Of a stretch of DNA of 64,000 nt, positions 17,390 through 24,839 are shown piece by piece. A program made the position numbers and the translations under genes. The stretch lies in contig NZ_SSYB01000005.1 in assembly GCF_004917075.1 (NCBI RefSeq), forward strand, positions 62,001 to 126,000. The letters are read 5' to 3'. The notes under the pieces are model-generated. The model was not told the DNA's origin. It saw only the letters and a program-made list of their open reading frames with translations, and did not search any database. The DNA is from Geomonas edaphica (GTDB lineage: Bacteria; Desulfobacterota; Desulfuromonadia; Geobacterales; Geobacteraceae). Numbering within the stretch: position 1 is the first letter of the stretch; every line of letters begins with the position of its first letter.

Positions 17390-18016
17390 CTACTTGGGCA
17401 GGACTCCGTTCACGAACAGTTCGATGCTTCTTTTCATGCTCTCTTCCAGCGGGTCGACCGGAGCGAGAGACCAGGTGATCATGGTGCCGAAGATCATGCG
17501 CTGGAACCCTTGGGCGATGTCGAAGGGGGAGAGGTCGTTGCGCAACTCTCCACGCTCCTGACGATGCCCGACCAGCAGCGCGAGCTGTTGCACGTTGCCT
17601 TCGATTGCCTCCGCCATCCGTTTTTGTACTGTGTCGCTCGCAAACACCGCGGTCAGCAGGCTTTGGATCAGGCCCGGACTCTGACCCTGCTCGATGGTCA
17701 GTGTGAGGGCGAGTTCCAGCAGAAGCGGGGCAAGTGGTCGGTCCGACTCGCGGTTTGCCGCCACGAAAGCGGCCACCCTCTCCATCTGCAGCTCGCGGTA
17801 GTTGAGGAGTACGCTTTCCTTGTTTTCGAAATAGTTGAAGAAGGTACCCTTGCCGACGTCGGCGGCGGCGGTGATCGCCTCGATGGTGGTGGCGTTGAAG
17901 CCGCGCTCGGCGAAGAGTTTGAGCGCGGCCCGGAAGATCTTCTCCCTGGTCTGCTCGCTCCTCTTGGCCCTGCGTCCGGGCTGGGCCGGGGGCACCTGTT
18001 CCACATTGTCAGTCAT
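17390..18016 (-). CDS. TetR/AcrR-family repressor of the export operon
   Basis: Regulator of 208 residues. The DNA-binding domain (about 20-70) reads TREKIFRAALKLFAERGFNA, then TTIEAITAAADVGKGTFFNYF, the classic TetR helix-turn-helix. The C-terminal ligand domain is variable. It is the first gene of a run of seven same-strand genes (to 10847) and probably represses them all: two 13-bp palindromes sit on its own promoter. E. coli CecR (YbiH) controls ybhGFSR in the same arrangement, which makes a toxic-compound efflux role plausible. The start has AGGAG seven bases upstream. Confidence 0.93.
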   Translation of the reverse strand: MTDNVEQVPPAQPGRRAKRSEQTREKIFRAALKLFAERGFNATTIEAITAAADVGKGTFFNYFENKESVLLNYRELQMERVAAFVAANRESDRPLAPLLLELALTLTIEQGQSPGLIQSLLTAVFASDTVQKRMAEAIEGNVQQLALLVGHRQERGELRNDLSPFDIAQGFQRMIFGTMITWSLAPVDPLEESMKRSIELFVNGVLPK

Positions 18017-18037
18017 TGTGGTCTCCTTTTTTAAAAG

Positions 18038-18085
18038 TGACCATTGGTCAGAAATGACTGTAAGTCATGTTGTACCCCTTGTCAA
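18038..18085 (-). promoter_or_regulatory. Promoter with two TetR-type operators
   Basis: On the minus strand TTGACA (18085-18080) and TACAGT (18062-18057) are 17 nt apart. Two 13-bp palindromes of the form TGAC-N5-GTCA lie at 18055-18067 (TGACTGTAAGTCA, over the -10) and 18038-18050 (TGACCATTGGTCA, at about the start site). Their spacing of 17 bp suggests two repressor dimers bound side by side. Confidence 0.6.
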
Positions 18086-18280
18086 GCAATAGGAAAAACT
18101 TCGCAGTGAGTTTGAGGCGGAGAGGCGGAAGTTGGGAATATGCGTGGCATATGGAAGAGCAGGTGAGAACAAGAAGAAAGAAGAAACCTGAGCGGTGTGA
18201 TCGTGCGTGGAGAGAAGCGCTTTTTCGCACAGGCCGGGAGGTGAGAGGAATCAACGGATGGCGTTACTAGTCAGAAAACG

Positions 18281-18318
18281 AAAAGGGCTTACAGTGATTA
18301 GCTGTAAGCCCTTGAATT
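18281..18318 (-). terminator. Intrinsic terminator of tRNA-Asn
   Basis: A 12-bp perfect stem (AAGGGCTTACAG at 18283-18294 and CTGTAAGCCCTT at 18302-18313) with a 7-nt loop lies just past the 3' end of the tRNA. It is followed on the minus strand by TTTTCG. Confidence 0.75.
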
Positions 18319-18321
18319 TGG

Positions 18322-18397
18322 TGGCTCCCGAGGTAGGACTCGAACCTACGACACACGGATTAACAGTCCGCTGATCTACCGACTGATCTACTCGGGA
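18322..18397 (-). tRNA. tRNA-Asn (anticodon GTT)
   Basis: A 76-nt cloverleaf reads on the minus strand with acceptor arms TCCCGAG and CTCGGGA, discriminator G and encoded CCA. The anticodon stem-loop is CGGACTGTTAATCCG, giving anticodon GTT for asparagine. The T arm carries GGTTCGAGTCC. The tRNA has its own promoter and terminator. Confidence 0.96.
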
Positions 18398-18435
18398 ATA
18401 TTGGGTTCTTCGCACTGTGCCGCGAAGAGATTACG

Positions 18436-18464
18436 TGTATAGCATAGTGGTTTTTGGCTGTCAA
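18436..18464 (-). promoter_or_regulatory. Promoter of tRNA-Asn
   Basis: Minus-strand TTGACA (18464-18459), a 17-nt spacer and TATACA (18441-18436) give a near-consensus sigma-70 promoter. The leader of about 30 nt contains a 7-bp hairpin (TCTTCGC/GCGAAGA), perhaps a processing signal. Confidence 0.7.
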
Positions 18465-18692
18465 TAATATTTCTGCTGCTCATTCCAGCCAACCGGCAAC
18501 TTTTTTTGAATACAACAAACTCCTTTCTGGGAGCCACGGCGAGAGGGCTGGTTGCATAGCATGACTCTCCAGGATGATCCAAATAGTATCGGGGAAGTGA
18601 GCCGCCCCCCCTGTTGACTTTCTGTTGGCCGACAAGATATATTCAGGTTCTGTTATGCCTCCCCGACGATGACGACCTTCAGAAGGATTTCC

Positions 18693-19322
18693 ATGACCTC
18701 GCAAACAGACAGACTCTACCGCACCGCAGCTATCCTCGCCCTGATCACCATTTTCTACAACATCCTTGAAGGGGTCGTGTCGGCGTGGTTCGGCTTCGAG
18801 GACGAATCCTTGGCGCTTTTCGGCTTCGGATTGGACTCGTTCGTAGAGGTCGTCTCCGGTGCCGGGATCTTGCACATGGTGCGCCGCCAGAGGGACAATC
18901 CGGATCGAAATCCGGACGAGTTTGAGCAGCGGGCGCTCAGGATCACCGGTTTAAGCTTCTACGCCCTGGCGGTAGGGCTTCTCGTCACCGCCGCCTACGA
19001 TGCGCTCCACCTGCATGCTCCTACCACCACCTTCTGGGGGGTGGTAGTTTCCTGCGTCTCCATCGCCTCGATGTGGCTGCTGATCCGGGAGAAGGTGAAG
19101 GTCGGCCATGCCCTTGGTTCCCAGGCCATACTTGCAGACGCCGCCTGCACCCGCGTCTGCCTCCTCCTCTCCGTGATCCTGCTCGTCTCGAGCGTAGGCT
19201 ACCAACTAACCGGTATCGGCTGGCTCGACTCGGCCGGCGCCTTAGGGATTGGCTGGTTTTGCTTCAAGGAGGGAAAGGAAGCCTTCGACAAGGCGAGAGG
19301 CATCCCATGTTCATGCAGTTGA
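18693..19322 (+). CDS. CDF-like cation transporter family membrane protein
   Basis: Membrane protein of 209 residues with five or six helices and no soluble C-terminal domain. The first two helices (FYNILEGVVSAWFGFEDESL, then ALFGFGLDSFVEVVSGAGIL) follow the cation diffusion facilitator pattern, where the metal site would be D-x3-E (LDSFVE) in place of the more common H/D-x3-D. It lacks the cytoplasmic metal-sensing domain of full-length CDF proteins (about 300 residues). The ATG at 18693 has AGAAGGA upstream; an ATG eight codons earlier has none. Substrate cannot be assigned. Confidence 0.75.
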   Translation: MTSQTDRLYRTAAILALITIFYNILEGVVSAWFGFEDESLALFGFGLDSFVEVVSGAGILHMVRRQRDNPDRNPDEFEQRALRITGLSFYALAVGLLVTAAYDALHLHAPTTTFWGVVVSCVSIASMWLLIREKVKVGHALGSQAILADAACTRVCLLLSVILLVSSVGYQLTGIGWLDSAGALGIGWFCFKEGKEAFDKARGIPCSCS

Positions 19323-19413
19323 AGCAGCTCAGGTTAGCCGGTGGCTAACCCCGCTCCAGAGTTCTTGACAGTACATTGTCAGAAAAAAGATGGCCCCTCT
19401 TGCAGGTCATGAG

Positions 19414-19432
19414 AAAGGGTGTTACCCTTTTT
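19414..19432 (+). terminator. Short intrinsic terminator
   Basis: AAAGGGT-GTT-ACCCTTT followed by TT lies 92 nt past the CDF-like gene and before mscL. The stem is only 7 bp with a 3-nt loop, so it is of modest strength. Confidence 0.45.
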
Positions 19433-19477
19433 AATGTGTAATCTGATGCTTTTGTTTTAACAAAAGGGGGGCACTAT

Positions 19478-19906
19478 ATGGTTGAGGAGTTCAAGAAGTT
19501 CGCGCTTAAGGGAAACGTCCTTGATCTCGCCATTGCCGTTGTCATCGGCGCGGCCTTCGGCAAGATCGTCAGTTCTTTCGTTGCAGACATCATAACTCCC
19601 CCCATTGGAAAGCTTCTGGGCAACATGGATTTCTCCTCCCTGTTCCTAAACCTCTCCTCCACGCCGGTCCGCTCCGTTGCGGAAGCAAAGGCTGCCGGTG
19701 TCCCAGTGATCGCCTATGGCCTTTTCCTAAACGCCATTTTCGATTTTCTCATCATCGCTTTCGCCCTTTTTCTCGTTGTGCGCCAGATAAACAGGATGAT
19801 GCCGGCTCCTCCTCCCCCGGTGACCACCAAGGAGTGCCCGCACTGCTGCACGATGATACCGGTGAAAGCTACCCGCTGCCCCAACTGCACATCGAACCAG
19901 GACTGA
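19478..19906 (+). CDS. mscL: Large-conductance mechanosensitive channel with C-terminal Cys ribbon
   Basis: MscL pentamer subunit of 142 residues. The N-terminal helix and pore helix TM1 are typical ([20 protein letters not shown], then [20 protein letters not shown]). TM2 spans about 77-102. The channel opens under membrane tension to release solutes during osmotic downshock. In place of the usual charged C-terminal helix there is a Pro-rich linker and a CxxCC-x9-CxxC segment (C120, C123, C124, C134, C137) resembling a zinc ribbon. The start has AAAGGGGGG upstream. Confidence 0.94.
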   Translation: MVEEFKKFALKGNVLDLAIAVVIGAAFGKIVSSFVADIITPPIGKLLGNMDFSSLFLNLSSTPVRSVAEAKAAGVPVIAYGLFLNAIFDFLIIAFALFLVVRQINRMMPAPPPPVTTKECPHCCTMIPVKATRCPNCTSNQD

Positions 19907-19948
19907 TGCTTTAGCCCGCGTTGCCTGGAAATACCAAGGAGGTCCCTG

Positions 19949-21226
19949 ATGAAAAAAACTTTGCTGCTTCTTCTTGCTCCGGCTTTGATGCTGGGTGTCC
20001 ACACTGAGGCCCGTGCCGCGGTCAAGGCGGAATCTTTCTCCTTGTCTCCCTACGTCGGCGGCTTCACCTTCATCGGTAAAGAGCACCTGGAGACGATGCC
20101 TGTTTACGGTCTGCGTGCCGGCTACAACTTCACCAAGAGCATCGGTCTGGAGGCCGTCTTCGATTACGGCAGCACTGAGGGCAAGAAGTACAGCGGCATA
20201 GGCGATGGCGTGGACGTGTTCAACTACCACCTAGACGCCCTGTATCACTTCATGCCGGACTCCCAGTTCGTTCCCTATGTCGCCGCAGGCTTTGGAGGGC
20301 AGTCCAGGAAGTATCCAGGGCCTGCCGGAGACGTCGACCGCACCGCCTTCAACTACGGCCTAGGCGCCAAATACTTCCTGAGCGACGCAATGGCCTTGAG
20401 GGGGGATGTGCGTCACTTGGTACTCAGGGACGACGGAGAGGACTTCCACAACCTTGAATACACCGTGGGGATGGACTTCATCTTCGGCGGCGTCAAAGAA
20501 GCCCCTGCTCCCGTAGCAGCCCCGGTTCCCGCCCCCGCACCCGCTCCCGTAGTCGTACCTCCGCCCCCGGCGGCGCCTACCGACCGATTGACCATCTCCC
20601 CGGCTTCGGTCACCAAGGGAGAGATGGCAACCCTTTCCTGGAACTCGGAAAACGCTACCAAGTGCGTCATCGAGCCGGGGATCGGACCGGTACCGGTTTC
20701 CGGGACCATGACCGTGACTCCCGACTCGACGGTGTCCTACAGTCTCGTTTGCGACGGGGCCGGCGGCACCGCCAAGAGCCTCGCCAAAGTAGACGTAGTC
20801 GCTCCGCCGCCTGCACCTGTACCGGCACCTGTCGTCGTGCCCCCGCCGGTCGTGGCTCCCGCGCCGGAACCGGCCAAGCTGTGCAAGCCAACGGTGATCA
20901 ACATCCACTTCGATACCAACAAGTCCGATATCAAGCCGCAGTATCATGACGAACTGAAGGCGCTGGCCGACTTCCTAAAGGAATTCCCCAAAGCCAAAGG
21001 GACTATAGAAGGTCACACCGACAACGTAGGGGACAAGGCAGCCAACATGAAGCTCTCGCAGCGCAGGGCGGAGAGCGTGCGCAACTACCTGATCAAGAAT
21101 TTCGACATCGCTCCGGATAGGGTTAAGGCCGTTGGCTACGGCCCGACCAAACCGGCAGCTAGCAACAAGAGCGCGGCAGGAAAGCAGCAGAACCGTCGCA
21201 TCGAGTCCAACTTCCGCTGCGAATAG
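19949..21226 (+). CDS. OmpA-family protein: beta-barrel, Ig-like insert, OmpA_C domain
   Basis: Outer membrane protein of 425 residues. A signal peptide ends at ARA (residue 23). An eight-strand barrel of about 165 residues follows (ESFSLSPYVGGFTFIGKEHL through YTVGMDFIFGG). Two Pro/Ala-rich linkers (about 190-215 and 285-310) flank an Ig-like domain of about 70 residues with LTISPASVTKGEMATLSWNS. The C-terminal OmpA domain (about 312-425) carries IHFDTNKSDIKPQY, EGHTDNVG and QRRAESVRNYL for peptidoglycan binding. The tail ends in a Cys pair pattern (FRCE) with LCKPTVI. It starts 42 nt after mscL with AAGGAGG. It is a paralogue of the gene at 21522. Confidence 0.92.
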   Translation: MKKTLLLLLAPALMLGVHTEARAAVKAESFSLSPYVGGFTFIGKEHLETMPVYGLRAGYNFTKSIGLEAVFDYGSTEGKKYSGIGDGVDVFNYHLDALYHFMPDSQFVPYVAAGFGGQSRKYPGPAGDVDRTAFNYGLGAKYFLSDAMALRGDVRHLVLRDDGEDFHNLEYTVGMDFIFGGVKEAPAPVAAPVPAPAPAPVVVPPPPAAPTDRLTISPASVTKGEMATLSWNSENATKCVIEPGIGPVPVSGTMTVTPDSTVSYSLVCDGAGGTAKSLAKVDVVAPPPAPVPAPVVVPPPVVAPAPEPAKLCKPTVINIHFDTNKSDIKPQYHDELKALADFLKEFPKAKGTIEGHTDNVGDKAANMKLSQRRAESVRNYLIKNFDIAPDRVKAVGYGPTKPAASNKSAAGKQQNRRIESNFRCE

Positions 21227-21247
21227 ACAGCAGCGGCTGAACACGCA

Positions 21248-21284
21248 AAAGGGCGCCCCTTGCCGGCAGGGGGCGCCTTTCTTA
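21248..21284 (+). terminator. Intrinsic terminator after first OmpA gene
   Basis: A GC-rich hairpin built on GGGCGCCCCT and AGGGGGCGCC with loop TGCCGGC is followed by TTTCTTATT. It lies 21 nt past the stop and separates the two ompA-type genes. Confidence 0.7.
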
Positions 21285-21521
21285 TTGGCTTAACAACCGT
21301 GGTTCTGATGGAAGAGCGACATACGCAAACAAGCAGAGGAACGGTCGAGAGGGCATGTAAGGCAGGGAAAAACGGCGTCTTCAGACAGAGCCCCGTCAGG
21401 AGTCTGTGCAGGGTCTTGGTTGCACGTCGCGCAAAGGGTGATAGCCTATCCCATGTCTTTTTCCTGGTGTGAAATAGAGGAGGAAGGCGAAATCAAAGCC
21501 TAACAACATAGGAGGTGTCAG

Positions 21522-22886
21522 ATGAAAAAGTACCTGCTTTTTGTTCTGGTTCCGGCGCTGTTGTTCACCATGCTTCCAAAGGCTCACGCAGAAGTGAAGG
21601 CTGAAAGTTTTTCGCTCTCCCCCTACATCGGCGGTTACACCTTCATAGGCAAGGAGCACCTGGAGACGATGCCGGTCTACGGCCTGCGCGCGGGGTACAA
21701 CTTCACGCGGCATTTTGGCCTTGAGGCGGTCTTCGACTACATCTCGACGGAAGGAAAGCGCAACAGCGGAATCGGCGATGTCGACGCCTACAACTACCAC
21801 CTAGACATGCTCTACCACTTCATGCCGGAGGCGCGGCTTGTTCCCTATGTCGCCGCCGGCTTTGGCGGACACTCAAGGGAGTACGAGGGAGGCGACGACG
21901 TGTCGCGTCCCGCCTTCAATTACGGAGTCGGTGCGAAGTACTTCCTGACCGAGGCTATGGCCCTCAGGGGGGATGTACGGCACCTGATCCTGAGGGACGA
22001 TGGTGAGACGTACCACAACCTCGAGTACACCGTAGGGGTTGACTTCATTTTTGGTGGGGTAAAAGAGGCCCCTGCCGCCGCCGAGGCGGCTCCGGCTCCG
22101 GTCGCCGAGGAACCTCCGCTCGAGCCGGTACCCGCCGCCGAGCCCGCACCGGGACACTACAAGTACTGCGTCACCCTGCACGGCGAATATGACATCAACC
22201 GGGCGGCGGTCCGTCCTGAGGACAAGGACGAGATCGCGGTGGTCGGCGAATTCATGAAGAAATATCCCACCACGACCGCGGTCCTTGAAGGGCACACCGA
22301 CAATGTCGGTGCTCCGGAGTACAACCTGGAACTCTCCAAGCGCAGGGCCGAGGCGGTCGTCGATTCCCTCGTCAAAAACTACGGCATCGACCGCTCACGG
22401 CTCGAGGCCCGAGGCTACGGCATGGCACGTCCGGTGGCGTCAAACGCGACGGACGAAGGGCGTCAGGCCAATCGCCGCGTCGAGGCCATCATCGACTGTG
22501 CCTTCGATGTAAAAGAGGTCAAGCCTCCCGAGCGGCTCTGCATGGGACTCGTTGTCGACTTCGATACCGCCAAGGCGGATATCAAGCCGCAGTACCGGGA
22601 CGAACTGGCTAAGGTTGCCGACTACATGAAGAAGTACCCGACTACGACGGCGGTCATCGAAGGGCACACCGACAACGTGGGTGGCTACGACTACAACATG
22701 AAGCTCTCGCTCGAGCGTGCCGAGAATACGGTGCGCTACCTCGTGGATAACTTCGGCATCGAGAAGAGCCGGCTTTCCGCGAAGGGGTACGGCTACACGC
22801 GGCGCATCGCCTACAACAACACTGCCGAGGGGCGGGCCAAGAACCGCAGGATCAACGCGGTCATCGACTGCGTGGTGAAGAAATGA
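21522..22886 (+). CDS. OmpA-family protein: beta-barrel with two tandem OmpA_C domains
   Basis: Outer membrane protein of 454 residues. After a signal peptide (ending AHA) the barrel is closely similar to that of the gene at 19949 (AESFSLSPYIGGYTFIGKEH against the same stretch there). A Pro/Glu/Ala linker leads to two OmpA_C domains, about 215-330 and 338-454, each with EGHTDNVG and a following RRAE or ERAE helix. Tandem peptidoglycan-binding domains on one barrel are uncommon. Strong RBS (AGGAGG) upstream. A clear terminator follows. The pair probably arose by tandem duplication followed by change of the periplasmic part. Confidence 0.92.
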   Translation: MKKYLLFVLVPALLFTMLPKAHAEVKAESFSLSPYIGGYTFIGKEHLETMPVYGLRAGYNFTRHFGLEAVFDYISTEGKRNSGIGDVDAYNYHLDMLYHFMPEARLVPYVAAGFGGHSREYEGGDDVSRPAFNYGVGAKYFLTEAMALRGDVRHLILRDDGETYHNLEYTVGVDFIFGGVKEAPAAAEAAPAPVAEEPPLEPVPAAEPAPGHYKYCVTLHGEYDINRAAVRPEDKDEIAVVGEFMKKYPTTTAVLEGHTDNVGAPEYNLELSKRRAEAVVDSLVKNYGIDRSRLEARGYGMARPVASNATDEGRQANRRVEAIIDCAFDVKEVKPPERLCMGLVVDFDTAKADIKPQYRDELAKVADYMKKYPTTTAVIEGHTDNVGGYDYNMKLSLERAENTVRYLVDNFGIEKSRLSAKGYGYTRRIAYNNTAEGRAKNRRINAVIDCVVKK

Positions 22887-22920
22887 GTCTTGGTGGAAAA
22901 ATCTAAACCCTAAGCAAATA

Positions 22921-22957
22921 AAAAAGGGGAGGCCGTAGTGGCCTCCCCTTTTTATTT
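22921..22957. terminator. Bidirectional intrinsic terminator
   Basis: A 14-bp perfect stem (AAAAAGGGGAGGCC, loop GTAGT, GGCCTCCCCTTTTT) stands between the converging ends of the second OmpA gene and the minus-strand gene ending at 22998. The A-run and T-run on the two sides allow it to act on both strands. Confidence 0.85.
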
Positions 22958-22997
22958 TATCTCGGTGCGACACGAAGCTTGATCTTCGCAGCTCCCC

Positions 22998-23651
22998 TTA
23001 GCCAATCTCCTTGATGATCAGACGCTGCACTGCACGGAGCATCTCGTCGACGTCGGCGGTGCGGTAGCGTTCTCCCTGCCCGCTGATGAAGTCAGCCTTC
23101 ATGTAGCACCAGTCCTTCACCCGCTGGTACGTGCCCACCTGGTAGGCCTTCGCCTGGTAAAGTGCCTCGTTCATCTCCTCAGTGCTCCCGACCGGAATCC
23201 CTTTGATGCCACAGATGAGCATCAGGAATTGTTCAAGGAGAACCGAGGCGAGGACACAGGCCGTATGTTTGTCCCCACGTTTCAGGAAGTCGGAGGTCCT
23301 GCCGCTCAGGTACTCCAGCACAGCGTGGTCCAGGAAGAGGCGGATCTCGGTGAGTCCCCCCTGCTCGAACTCGGCCCTCGCCGACTGCACGATGGCGCGG
23401 CAGTTGTCGAAGCTTTCCTTGTAGGTGATGTTGATGATCTTCGCGTAGATGGACTGGAAGTTGCGGTAATAGGCGCTTTCCTCGCCGAAGACCTGCTGCA
23501 AAAGGCTCAGGGCCGAGTTGGCCCAGTCCTGGAAAAGCTTGGAGTCGACGGTGGCGGCGATGTCGTTTATGAGCTGCGAGGAACTGACCTTTTTAGCCTT
23601 TTCCGCGAGTTCGTCGAATTTCCTGCTAATGGTGTAATCGAGCTTCAGCAT
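22998..23651 (-). CDS. Hypothetical all-helical protein, possible HEPN-like C-terminal region
   Basis: Protein of 217 residues that I do not recognise. The ATG at 23651 is preferred because GAGGGAG lies before it; the longer frame to 23693 has none. It is predicted to be almost all helical. The C-terminal half (DKHTACVLASVLLEQFLMLI, then a loop, then DVDEMLRAVQRLIIKEI) has the feel of a HEPN helical bundle, but the RxxxxH nuclease motif is absent, so this is only a resemblance. It is the last gene of an apparent three-gene unit with a metallopeptidase and a heme protein. Confidence 0.6.
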   Translation of the reverse strand: MLKLDYTISRKFDELAEKAKKVSSSQLINDIAATVDSKLFQDWANSALSLLQQVFGEESAYYRNFQSIYAKIINITYKESFDNCRAIVQSARAEFEQGGLTEIRLFLDHAVLEYLSGRTSDFLKRGDKHTACVLASVLLEQFLMLICGIKGIPVGSTEEMNEALYQAKAYQVGTYQRVKDWCYMKADFISGQGERYRTADVDEMLRAVQRLIIKEIG

Positions 23652-23738
23652 GCGGTCTTGCTCCCTCTGGGGCTGCGGTCCTGTAAACGCCACATAACTT
23701 ATAGTTTTGACGAAGAAAAGTCAACGGGCGATGCCCGG

Positions 23739-24320
23739 TCATGCCGGGGAGACGCTGATGCGGGGAGCCTGCAGCCTGCGCCCGATAATGGCGCTGTGCC
23801 GGGAGCGGAGCTCAGCCAGGTCCCCTTCAAGAAAGGCGAGCCCGCTGCGGTCCGGGGTAGCCTCCAGGTAACGGTCGACCAACTGCCCCATGAAAAGGTT
23901 GTAGCTTCTGGTGGAAGAGCCGTGCGCGTAGTTCCTGCCGGGAAAACGGCGGATATCGCCGTCGCATGCGGGGGAGATGTGGTACAGCTCGTGGAAGATG
24001 GTGATCAGCTTCTCCCGGAAAGGGAGCTCGAGAAAGCGGGGGACCAGGAAATAGATGACGTAGAGCATCTCTTCGCCGCGGTGGGTGATGCTCGGCATGG
24101 TGCACAGCACGCTGCGTCGGCCGCGCCGCGCCTTTACGGAGCGCTCCCCCCCTTCAAAGCGCAGTGGGTGGATCTTGGCGAGACTGCCGCCGCGGCTGGC
24201 CCTGCCGCTGGAGACGCAGACCAGAAGCTTCTCAGGGGCGATGTGTTGCAGCTCCGGGGTGCGGGCGACTATATCGCGGATCAGCCGCTCCAGCTCCCCG
24301 GTCAGGTTCAACGTGGTCAT
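23739..24320 (-). CDS. Putative zinc metallopeptidase (PhageMetallopep-like)
   Basis: Protein of 193 residues with a zincin motif, FHELYH (H110, E111, H114), and a possible third ligand, H133 in NYAHG. The surrounding pattern (REKLITIFHELYHISPACDG, then a GRNYAHGSSTRSYN stretch) matches a family named as putative phage metallopeptidases that is also common on bacterial chromosomes. No signal peptide. The start overlaps the stop of the upstream heme protein gene by four bases (ATGA), so they are co-translated. Substrate unknown. Confidence 0.75.
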   Translation of the reverse strand: MTTLNLTGELERLIRDIVARTPELQHIAPEKLLVCVSSGRASRGGSLAKIHPLRFEGGERSVKARRGRRSVLCTMPSITHRGEEMLYVIYFLVPRFLELPFREKLITIFHELYHISPACDGDIRRFPGRNYAHGSSTRSYNLFMGQLVDRYLEATPDRSGLAFLEGDLAELRSRHSAIIGRRLQAPRISVSPA

Positions 24321-24616
24321 TGCACTCCGGACAGTTTCAGCTTGTGGCAGAAGAGGCAGCGCATTGGCCCGTCCTTGGGTTTAACCGGGTGTTTGGCCGG
24401 GAATGGGATGCCACCGGGGTCGGTGTTGTGGCAGGCAGGGCAACCCTTGTCTGCTTCCATCTTGCTGCCGGTCTTTTTGAATAGCTCATAGGACGGTTTG
24501 TGGGCATCGTCGAGGGGGACCCGCTTGGTCTTCTCCTCGCCCGAAATGAGATAGAAACCGAATAAAACGACGGCTACCAAGCCGATGAAGATCAAGTCTT
24601 TCTTGCCGATACGCAT
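24317..24616 (-). CDS. Small membrane-anchored protein with two CXXCH heme sites
   Basis: Protein of 99 residues. An N-terminal helix (LIFIGLVAVVLFGFYLI) anchors a periplasmic domain with two heme-binding motifs, CPACH and CLFCH, separated by 31 residues. Pro-rich text between them (GGIPFPAKHPVKPKDGP) resembles small diheme proteins of Geobacteraceae. GGAGGG lies before the ATG. It leads the unit with the metallopeptidase and helical protein. A role in periplasmic electron transfer is inferred from the motifs. Confidence 0.82.
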   Translation of the reverse strand: MRIGKKDLIFIGLVAVVLFGFYLISGEEKTKRVPLDDAHKPSYELFKKTGSKMEADKGCPACHNTDPGGIPFPAKHPVKPKDGPMRCLFCHKLKLSGVQ

Positions 24617-24691
24617 GTACCCTCCGGGGATTGAATGTAGCGGCGAGGTTAAACGGGCCGCTTCGAAAATTCAAGCAAAAAACCAACGGCC

Positions 24692-24802
24692 TAACGCAAA
24701 GACGCAAAGCCGCGGAGACGCAAAGAGAATCTTTTGAAGGTTTTAAATCCTAAGGCTTTTAGTGCTTTCTTAGCGTCTTGGCGCCTTCGCGTCTTTGCGT
24801 TA
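24692..24802. repeat. Long inverted repeat of the AACGCAAAGACGC family, copy 1
   Basis: TAACGCAAAGACGC (24692-24705) is matched by its exact reverse complement at 24789-24802. Related sub-repeats (GACGCAAAG, CTTTGCG) lie inside. The same arm sequence bounds elements at 31534-31721 and 50898-50995. It lies between the diheme protein gene and the activase gene. Confidence 0.8.
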
Positions 24803-24839
24803 AAGCCTTTAAAGCCTTTGAAGCCTCTGACGCCTTTGT

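Noticed and set aside
18067-18270. A 67-codon plus-strand frame between tetR and tRNA-Asn.
   Set aside because: It overlaps the tetR promoter region, has no ribosome site, is very rich in Arg and Lys and shows no family pattern.
23739-24320. Prophage remnant, because the metallopeptidase family is named after phages.
   Set aside because: No integrase, terminase, capsid or tail genes and no att repeats are near, and the gene is fused by overlap to a chromosomal-type heme protein gene.
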